A stretch of 19,511 nucleotides of DNA, taken from NCBI GenBank assembly GCA_034435615.1, contig DAOTWZ010000076.1:1-19511 (forward strand), read 5' to 3'. Positions within the stretch are counted from its first letter, which is position 1; each line of letters opens with the position of its first letter. Made by a program: the position numbers and the translations under genes. Under the pieces are notes generated by a model. The model did not search any database. It worked only from the letters and a program-made list of their open reading frames with translations, and was not told where the DNA came from. Shown one piece after another: positions 6,388-19,511 of this stretch. Origin of the DNA: H17-190 sp034435615. Its GTDB lineage: Bacteria; Chloroflexota; Dehalococcoidia; SM23-28-2; HRBIN24.

Positions 6388-8109
6388 TTGCCACCGGTGG
6401 ACCCCGAGCCCCTGCTGCCCCGCGTCACTCGCCCCGCCCGCTACAGCGGCGGCGAGTGGAACGCTGACCGTCGCTCCTGGGAGGAGGCCTCCCTGCACCT
6501 CCTCCTGGCCTACCCGGAGGTCTACGAGGTGGGCATGACCTCCCCCGCCGTCCACTCCCTCTACGCCCTCCTCAATGCTCGCCCCTCGGTCCTGTGCGAA
6601 CGCCTCTTCGCCCCCTGGCCGGACCTGGCGATGGCCTTGCGGGAGGTCCGTCTGCCCCTCTGGAGCCTGGAGACCCGCCACGCCCCCAGTGAGTTCCACG
6701 CCCTGCTCGTCTGGCTGCCCCACGAGCTCTCCTACACCACCGTCCTGGACGTCCTGGACCTGGGCGGTATCCCCCTGGAGGCCCAGCAGAGGGAGCAGGG
6801 GCCGCTGGTGCTGGCGGCCGGGCCGGCCGCCGCCAACCCCGAGCCCCTGGCCGACTTCGTGGACGTCTTCCTCCTGGGCGATGCCGAGGCCGTCCTGCCC
6901 GACCTCCTCCCTCTGCTGGAGCGGTGGGCAGCCGGTGGGGCGGAGCGCCGCCCTCTCCTTCGGGAGGCAGCGCAGGTGGCCGGCGTATACGTCCCCTCCC
7001 TCTATGCCCCTCGGGAGGGGGGCGGCCTGGCCCCCCTGGAGGGTGCCCCCGCCCGGCCCCGCTTCCGCTGGGCGGTCCCCCTGCCACCAGCCCCCACCGC
7101 CCCGGTGGTCCCCTTCGTGGAGACGGTGCGGGACGGGGTGGAGCTGGAGCTGGCCCGCGGCGGCGACCGCATCGCAGAGGGAGGCTACCTGGGGCCCTAC
7201 CGCGAGCGTCCCCAGGAGGAGGTGCTGGCGGCAGCGCGGGAGGCACTGGTCAACACCGGCCACCGTGAGCTGTTCCTGAGCGGCGAGCCCGCCTACCCGC
7301 CTCGCCAGCTCGTGCAGTCGCTGAGGCAGTCCCTGCCGCCGGAGGTGGCGGTGCGGCTGGGGCCCCTCCCCCCACGCGAGGAGTGGCTGGAGGCGGCGGC
7401 CACCGCCGCCCACGGCCAGCCGACCGGCGCCCTCGCGCTGCGGCTGGCGGCGGCCTCTGAACGACTGCGGGCCGCCCTGGGCGAGCCCATGACCGACGCC
7501 GAGGTGGCCCGTCTGGCCGATGAGGCCTACGCCCGGGGCTGGACCAGCCTGCGGCTGCAGGTGACGGTTGGCCTCCCCGGCGAGGAGCGGGACGACCTGA
7601 CCGCCCTCGTCGCCCTGGCCCAGGAGGTGCGACGCCGCGGCCGCTTCCGCCACGGCGGGCGGGCCCACGCCCGGGTGGAGGCGTCCCTCTTCGTCCCCCG
7701 GCCCTGGACGCCCTTCCAGTGGGCGGCCCAGAGGGGGCTCCCCTACCTGGAGGAGGCGGCCTCCTTCCTGCGCAACGCCCTCAAAAAGGGGGGAGTGGAG
7801 CTCTCCTGCGAGCGGCCGGAGCGGGCCCTTCTCGCCGCCACCCTGGCCCGGGGCGACCGTCGCCTCGGCGCCGCCGTGCGCAGGGCCTGGGAGCTGGGAG
7901 CGAGGCTGGAGACGCGGCGAGAGACCTTCGTCTGGGCCGTCTGGGAGCGGGCCCTGACCGAGGCCGGCCTGGCCGCTGAGGCCTACGCCGGCCGGGAGCG
8001 GGGCCAGGACGAGCCCCTGCCCTGGGGGCATCTGGACACCGGCCTGGACATGGCCGCCCTCTGGCGGCGCTGGCAGGAGCTGCGGGCCACCCTCTCCCCT
8101 CAGGGGTAG
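6388..8109 (+). CDS. Cysteine-free relative of TIGR03960 B12-binding/radical SAM proteins (likely pseudoenzyme)
   Basis: 573 residues, collinear with the TIGR03960-type radical SAM family. Matching blocks are RYSGGEWNADR (19-29), YPEVYEVGM, LYALLNARPSVLCERLFAPWPD, a PEPLADFVDVFLLGDAEAV stretch in the B12-binding-like half, and VAGVYVPSLY. The terminal LPWGHLDTG also matches. Family members normally have ARGCxxxCxxC for the 4Fe-4S cluster; here the same place reads ARGGDRIAEGGYLGP (256-270), shorter by about four residues and without any Cys. Only two Cys occur in the whole protein. The frame is open throughout with no stop or shift, so it appears selected for a non-radical role, which I cannot name. 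TTG start with GAGG about 8 bases upstream; GTG at 6397 is an alternative. Its end overlaps gdhA by 10 bases. Confidence 0.8.
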   Translation: MPPVDPEPLLPRVTRPARYSGGEWNADRRSWEEASLHLLLAYPEVYEVGMTSPAVHSLYALLNARPSVLCERLFAPWPDLAMALREVRLPLWSLETRHAPSEFHALLVWLPHELSYTTVLDVLDLGGIPLEAQQREQGPLVLAAGPAAANPEPLADFVDVFLLGDAEAVLPDLLPLLERWAAGGAERRPLLREAAQVAGVYVPSLYAPREGGGLAPLEGAPARPRFRWAVPLPPAPTAPVVPFVETVRDGVELELARGGDRIAEGGYLGPYRERPQEEVLAAAREALVNTGHRELFLSGEPAYPPRQLVQSLRQSLPPEVAVRLGPLPPREEWLEAAATAAHGQPTGALALRLAAASERLRAALGEPMTDAEVARLADEAYARGWTSLRLQVTVGLPGEERDDLTALVALAQEVRRRGRFRHGGRAHARVEASLFVPRPWTPFQWAAQRGLPYLEEAASFLRNALKKGGVELSCERPERALLAATLARGDRRLGAAVRRAWELGARLETRRETFVWAVWERALTEAGLAAEAYAGRERGQDEPLPWGHLDTGLDMAALWRRWQELRATLSPQG

Positions 8110-9371
8110 ATGCCGCGGACGCGCGTCGCCTCCGCCACCCGCTGGACAGCCAGCAGCATCGCCGCCTCCCGCAGCGTCGTCCCCTCGGCCTCCGCCAGGC
8201 GGGCCACCTGCTGAAAGGCGCGCACCATCACCTGGCGCAGGCGCTCGTTCACCTCTTCCTCCTCCCAGAAGAAGTTCTGCAGGTCCTGCACCCACTCGAA
8301 GTAGGAGACGACGACGCCGCCCGCGTTGGCCAGGATGTCCGGCACCACCAGGACGCCCTTCTCGGCCAGGATGGCATCGGCCTCCGGCGTGGTGGGGCCG
8401 TTGGCCCCCTCCACGATGATGCGCGCCTGCACCGCCGGGGCATTGGCGCTGGTGAGCTGGCCCTCCACGGCAGCGGGGATGAGGACGTCCACCGGCAACC
8501 TCAGCAGCTCGTCATTGCTGATGCGGTCGCCCACAGGGGCGTCTATGAGACGGCCTCCCCGCCGCTTGTGGTGCCACAGGGCATCGGGGTCCAGTCCCCG
8601 CCCGTTGTAGATGCCGCCGGCGGTGTCGCTGAGAGCGACGATGCGGTAGCCGGCCCGGTGCAGCAACCAGGCGACGACGGAGCCCACATTGCCGAACCCC
8701 TGGACGGCCACCGTGAGGCCGTCCCGGTCCAGATGGCGCTGGGCCACCACCTCCTGCACGATGTAGAAGAGGCCACGGCCGGTGGCCTCCAGGCGTCCCT
8801 GGCTGCCACCGATGCTCACCGGCTTCCCGGTGACCACCCCGGGCACCGTGTAGCCCCGGTGCATGCTGATGGTGTCCATCATCCAGGCCATCACCTGGGC
8901 GTTGGTGCCCATGTCCGGCCCGGGGATGTCCTCCTGGGGGCCGATGAGGACGCTCAGCTCGGTGGCGAAGCGGCGGGTCAGGTTCTCCAGCTCCTGGAGG
9001 GAAAGCTGGTGAGGGTCCACGGCCACGCCGCCTTTGGCGCCGCCGTAGGGCAGGTTCACCACTGCCGTCTTCCAGGTCATCCACATGGCCAGGGCCCGCA
9101 CCTCGTCCAGGTCCACGGCCGGGTGGTAGCGGATGCCCCCTTTGCCGGGGCCACGCGCCAGGTTGTGCTGGACGCGGTAGCCGGTGAAGACGCGTATGGA
9201 GCCGTCGTCCATCCTCACGGGGAAGTGGACCACCAGCTCCCGCTTGCAGGTGGCCATGACCTGACGGAGGCCGTCGTCCAGGCCCAGGCGGTCGGCGGCG
9301 GCGTGGAACTGGGCCAGGGCCATGACGTAGGGATTGGCCTCGCTGCCCTTATCGGCCCGGGTGGTGCTCAT
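8100..9371 (-). CDS. gdhA: Glutamate dehydrogenase (Glu/Leu/Phe/Val family)
   Basis: Reversibly deaminates glutamate to 2-oxoglutarate and ammonia with NAD(P). The 423-residue length fits the hexameric bacterial and archaeal class. Substrate residues include Lys77 (GPGKGGIRYHP), Lys101 (MTWKTAV), catalytic Lys113 (PYGGAKGGV) and Asp153 (PGPDMGTN). The Rossmann dinucleotide motif GFGNVG lies at 225-230, and DILANAGGVVVSYFEW is the typical C-terminal block. Cofactor preference cannot be read safely. The ATG at 9371 has GGAGG 8 bases upstream. The gene lies behind the rpoC terminator and no convincing promoter is seen in the 78-base gap. It may use a weak local promoter or readthrough. The stop overlaps the convergent gene's end by 10 bases. 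Confidence 0.95.
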   Translation of the reverse strand: MSTTRADKGSEANPYVMALAQFHAAADRLGLDDGLRQVMATCKRELVVHFPVRMDDGSIRVFTGYRVQHNLARGPGKGGIRYHPAVDLDEVRALAMWMTWKTAVVNLPYGGAKGGVAVDPHQLSLQELENLTRRFATELSVLIGPQEDIPGPDMGTNAQVMAWMMDTISMHRGYTVPGVVTGKPVSIGGSQGRLEATGRGLFYIVQEVVAQRHLDRDGLTVAVQGFGNVGSVVAWLLHRAGYRIVALSDTAGGIYNGRGLDPDALWHHKRRGGRLIDAPVGDRISNDELLRLPVDVLIPAAVEGQLTSANAPAVQARIIVEGANGPTTPEADAILAEKGVLVVPDILANAGGVVVSYFEWVQDLQNFFWEEEEVNERLRQVMVRAFQQVARLAEAEGTTLREAAMLLAVQRVAEATRVRGIYP

Positions 9372-9399
9372 GCTCTATCCCTCCGTCCCTGAAGTGAAG

Positions 9400-9425
9400 A
9401 GGGCCGCGGGGTCTCCCGCGGCCCT
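9400..9425 (-). terminator. Hairpin terminator after rpoC
   Basis: A perfect 11-bp inverted repeat AGGGCCGCGGG / CCCGCGGCCCT with a 4-base loop, starting 25 bases past the rpoC stop. On the minus strand it is followed by CTTCACTTC rather than a full T-tract, so termination may be partial and allow some readthrough into gdhA. Confidence 0.75.
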
Positions 9426-9449
9426 CGGTAGCCAAACGCTCCCCCCCGA

Positions 9450-17472
<8,023 letters not shown>

Positions 17473-17585
17473 GACTGGGCACTCCTCCCGCGGCAAAAGT
17501 CATATGGCCCTGGGAAATGGCTACCAAAGCTGCTGGGACAGAACAGGGGACGCGGACGGGGACACTCGTCCGATCATCATCCCCT

Positions 17586-17614
17586 AGGCTACCACGCTCC
17601 ACCCCTCTTGTCAA
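17586..17614 (-). promoter_or_regulatory. Promoter of the rpoB-rpoC operon
   Basis: Minus-strand TTGACA (17614-17609), a 17-base spacer and TAGCCT (17591-17586). Transcription would begin near 17579, giving a leader of about 105 bases before the rpoB ATG. I see no ribosomal-protein binding structure that I can name in the leader. The rest of the gap up to the divergent gene (17615-17704) contains GC-rich inverted repeats but no clear plus-strand promoter. Confidence 0.7.
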
Positions 17615-17704
17615 CCACCCCCGCCCCGCAAGCAGCGAGAGCGCTCCGCAAGTCTTCCCCAGGCCTCGGAGGGCTTGCATCGCCGGCGGCCCCTGGCTGC
17701 CCGC

Positions 17705-18241
17705 ATGCGCAGGCCCTGCCGCGGGCCGTGGTCCCTGGGCAAAGGGGCGGCCGTAGGGATTGACCATTCGCTCACGGCGGACTATCCTCTGGCAGTCCTG
17801 TTTGCAGCGGCGGTCGTCACTCTCTTGTCGTTCGGCCCCGCCTCCGTCCTCGCACAGCCGCCCACCACCGACACTATGCACGGAGCGTCTACTGAGTCGT
17901 TCACGGGCCCGGCCTGCGATGGGGAAGATGCCCTGATCACCATCACTTGGCGGGGCGTGCTCCACACCACTGCATTCGATGACGGCCGCTACCACATCAC
18001 CGGCACCCTCCACGGCTGGTTCACCTGGGAACAGGGCGGCGAGACCTACTCCGGCCACTTCACACAATCGTTCGGAGAGAACGTCAACGGGAGGAACCAC
18101 AACAACACCTTCACCCTCAACGGCGAGGGCTGGGGGACCGATGGCCGCAAGGTGCAGGTGAAGGACGTGGCCCACGTGGCCACAAATGCCAACGGCGAGA
18201 CGGTGGTGGAGTTCGAGGCGTTCTCGGTGACCTGCCGCTAG
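17705..18241 (+). CDS. Unrecognised secreted protein, beta-rich
   Basis: 178 residues from the ATG at 17705; I do not recognise the family. A long N-terminal part (about 38 residues) precedes a hydrophobic segment LAVLFAAAVVTLLSF and a likely signal-peptidase site after SVLA, leaving a mature part of about 128 residues. The mature part is rich in Thr, Gly, aromatic residues and alternating polar/hydrophobic positions, suggesting a beta-sandwich or barrel. It has just two Cys, one near its start (GPAC) and one next to the last residue (VTCR), which could form a disulfide joining the ends. The start is uncertain: neither the ATG nor the TTG at 17675 has a well-spaced ribosome site. It lies divergent to rpoB. 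A possible function cannot be given. Confidence 0.6.
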   Translation: MRRPCRGPWSLGKGAAVGIDHSLTADYPLAVLFAAAVVTLLSFGPASVLAQPPTTDTMHGASTESFTGPACDGEDALITITWRGVLHTTAFDDGRYHITGTLHGWFTWEQGGETYSGHFTQSFGENVNGRNHNNTFTLNGEGWGTDGRKVQVKDVAHVATNANGETVVEFEAFSVTCR

Positions 18242-18270
18242 CCGGGTGAGCAGACCGCGCCCGCCGCTGT

Positions 18271-18298
18271 CCCCGCAACGGGCACTCCCGGAGCGGGG
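18271..18298 (+). terminator. GC hairpin downstream of the secreted-protein gene
   Basis: CCCCGC-aa-CGGG-CACT-CCCG-ga-GCGGGG: a 10-bp stem with one AA/GA internal loop and a 4-base loop, 30 bases after the stop at 18241. No T-run follows, so it is a probable but not certain terminator. The rest of 18242-18427 shows no gene. Confidence 0.45.
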
Positions 18299-18427
18299 CT
18301 GGGGGCCAAGCGGCCCGGGGGCGATCGCAGGACGGGGTTACGGCCCGACCTCATCCCGGTCCGGTCGGCAACCCCGGTCTTCCAGCCCGCCGCAGTTCGG
18401 GCCGGGGCGGACGTCGGTCGCCGCAGC

Positions 18428-18455
18428 TTGACAACCCTCCGCGGGAGGCTACCAT
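18428..18455 (+). promoter_or_regulatory. Promoter of the acetoacetate-decarboxylase-family gene
   Basis: TTGACA (18428-18433), a 16-base spacer and TACCAT (18450-18455). The start would be near 18462, leaving a short leader of about 24 bases with GGGGGTGG just before the ATG at 18486. Confidence 0.65.
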
Positions 18456-18485
18456 GGGATACAACCTGGCCCTGGGGGTGGACCG

Positions 18486-19295
18486 ATGCGCCTGCTGAAG
18501 CGACCAGAGGAGATCCGAGAGCTGCAGTCCCTCTACGCCGCGCCCCGTTTCTGGGACGGTCGCTATCTCACCTTCTGGTTCGAGACCGACGCCGACGTCC
18601 TGCGCGCCCTCCTCCCACCGCCCCTGGAGCCGGCCGGCGAGCCCCTGGCCACTGCCTGGATCGGCCAGGTGGGAGACTCCGACTGCGTCGGCGGCTTCCT
18701 GGGGGCCGCCCTCTTCCTGCGGGCCCGCTATGGCGATATCGAAGGCAACTACTGCCTGGCCATGCCCATGTCCACCGCCGAAGCAGTCACCTTCGGCCGG
18801 GAGCTCTACGGCGAGCCCAAGAAGCTGGCTGCCGTGTCCTTTCAGGTGCGGGGCGACGAGGTATCGGGCCAGGTGGAGCGCCGCGGCGCCGTCTTCATGC
18901 GCTTCCGAGCCACCCTGGGAGAGGAGCTGCCCGCGGGACGACGTCGCACCCGCATCTTCCACTTCAAATTCCTGCCCCGGCCGGACGGCCAGGGCTTCGA
19001 CCACCCGCCCCTGCTGGTCCTGGTGCATTCCGATTTCGACACGAGGCTGGTCCGCCGCGCCCGGGGCGAGATCTCCCTCCTGGACTCCCCCTACGACCCG
19101 GTGGCCGATCTCCCCGTCCGCCGCATCACCCAGGCCACCTACGCCGAGGGTGACATCTACACCCGGGGCGAGGTCCTCTGCCAGGTCGACCCGGAGGCCT
19201 TCCTGCCCTACGCCTTCGCCAAAATGGACGACCTGCGGCTGACGGCCAGAGAGGCGGAGGAGCGACGCTCAGCGCTGCATCGCCGGGGCAGATGA
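18486..19295 (+). CDS. Acetoacetate decarboxylase-family protein
   Basis: 269 residues of the acetoacetate decarboxylase (ADC) fold. The hallmark GRELYGEPKKLA (104-115) carries the adjacent lysines Lys112-Lys113. In the characterised enzyme the first lysine forms the Schiff base and the second lowers its pKa. YLTFWFETDADVLRALLPPPLEP (from 27) is the usual opening block, and the region around GDIEGNYCLAMPM (83-95) fits the core. Family members act on acetoacetate or on other beta-keto acids and enol compounds, so the substrate here is open. The C terminus (after about 240) is charged and helical. It has its own promoter and stands alone: the next gene, a tRNA, is on the other strand 14 bases after its stop. 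ATG at 18486 has GGGGGTGG about 4 bases upstream. Confidence 0.82.
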   Translation: MRLLKRPEEIRELQSLYAAPRFWDGRYLTFWFETDADVLRALLPPPLEPAGEPLATAWIGQVGDSDCVGGFLGAALFLRARYGDIEGNYCLAMPMSTAEAVTFGRELYGEPKKLAAVSFQVRGDEVSGQVERRGAVFMRFRATLGEELPAGRRRTRIFHFKFLPRPDGQGFDHPPLLVLVHSDFDTRLVRRARGEISLLDSPYDPVADLPVRRITQATYAEGDIYTRGEVLCQVDPEAFLPYAFAKMDDLRLTAREAEERRSALHRRGR

Positions 19296-19309
19296 GGAGA
19301 GGATGAGGA

Positions 19310-19384
19310 TGGTGGGCGGTGCAGGACTCGAACCTGCGACCTCTTGCGTGTGAAGCAAGCGCTCTCCCACTGAGCTAACCGCCC
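19310..19384 (-). tRNA. tRNA-Val (anticodon CAC)
   Basis: On the minus strand the acceptor stem GGGCGGT (19384-19378) pairs with ACCGCCC (19320-19314), followed by discriminator A and encoded CCA (19312-19310). The anticodon arm CTTGC-TTCACAC-GCAAG gives CAC, reading GUG. The T-arm has GGTTCGAGTCC. Confidence 0.96.
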
Positions 19385-19398
19385 GCTCCCGAGTTCGG

Positions 19399-19426
19399 AT
19401 TTTAGCACGCCCCCGAGACCCGTCAA
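19399..19426 (-). promoter_or_regulatory. Promoter of tRNA-Val
   Basis: Minus-strand TTGACG (19426-19421), a 16-base spacer and TAAAAT (19404-19399): five of six matches in each box. It starts about 7 bases before the mature tRNA. Beyond it, 19427-19511 holds nothing I can support. Confidence 0.8.
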
Positions 19427-19511
19427 GGCCCAGCGGGCTTGTCTTGCAAATCACGGCCTAGAGCGGGCGGGGGCAGGGCTGATGGGCCAGGGCTGCAGCA
19501 AGTGCAATAAG

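Noticed and set aside
6314..6538. Small plus-strand frame with a CxxC (MATCGRCTDRYG) near the start of the radical-SAM-like gene
   Set aside because: It spans the predicted promoter and overlaps the better-supported gene in another frame. The CxxC appears to be chance.
6370..8295. A 641-codon minus-strand frame opposite the radical-SAM-like gene
   Set aside because: The product is repetitive Gly/Gln/Arg shadow sequence. The plus-strand frame shows clear family blocks.
17473..17496. Extension of rpoB to a TTG at 17496
   Set aside because: The strong GAGGAG ribosome site lies inside this extension and serves the ATG at 17472.
19458..19511. Possible 3' end of a minus-strand gene (17 codons ending in TAG)
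   Set aside because: Too short to judge; other frames are also open here and no family signal is visible.

Overview
This window is GC-rich bacterial DNA (roughly two thirds G+C by eye) with frequent GTG and TTG starts. It is mostly a housekeeping region: RNA polymerase large subunits, an isoprenoid/cysteine operon, glutamate dehydrogenase and four tRNA genes. My best guess for the source is a Chloroflexota bacterium, perhaps Dehalococcoidia-like. That rests on the gene families, the yacL-ispD-ispF-cysE-cysS order and the presence of a c-di-AMP riboswitch. It is inference, not proof.

Layout. Positions 1-274 (minus) hold a tRNA cluster, transcribed Thr(TGT), Tyr(GTA), Thr(GGT), from a clear promoter at 330-359. 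A small secreted or lipid-anchored type I copper protein (438-890, plus) meets the end of a five-gene minus-strand operon. In transcription order that operon is a PIN/TRAM membrane protein (yacL), ispD, ispF, cysE and cysS (5341 down to 894). A DedA/VTT-family membrane protein (5425-6102, minus) lies upstream. Its leader contains a strongly recognisable ydaO-type cyclic-di-AMP riboswitch (about 6113-6243) behind a TTGACA promoter. Divergently, 6388-8109 (plus) encodes a 573-residue relative of the B12-binding/radical SAM family TIGR03960 that has lost the cluster-binding cysteines.

Glutamate dehydrogenase (8100-9371, minus) overlaps that gene tail to tail. It lies just after a perfect 11-bp hairpin that ends the rpoB-rpoC transcript (rpoB 17472-13489, rpoC 13499-9450, overlapping by 11 bases). 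Beyond the rpoB promoter come an unrecognised secreted protein (17705-18241), a GC hairpin, a promoter and an acetoacetate-decarboxylase-family gene (18486-19295). The window closes with a tRNA-Val(CAC) on the minus strand.

The two points most worth follow-up are the c-di-AMP riboswitch placed in front of a DedA-family gene, and the intact but cysteine-free radical-SAM-like protein that looks like a conserved pseudoenzyme. Smaller oddities are a divergent KMSKS loop in CysRS (KMTRH), a coiled-coil tail on CysE, and a loop insertion in RpoB. No mobile element, CRISPR array or phage gene was seen.
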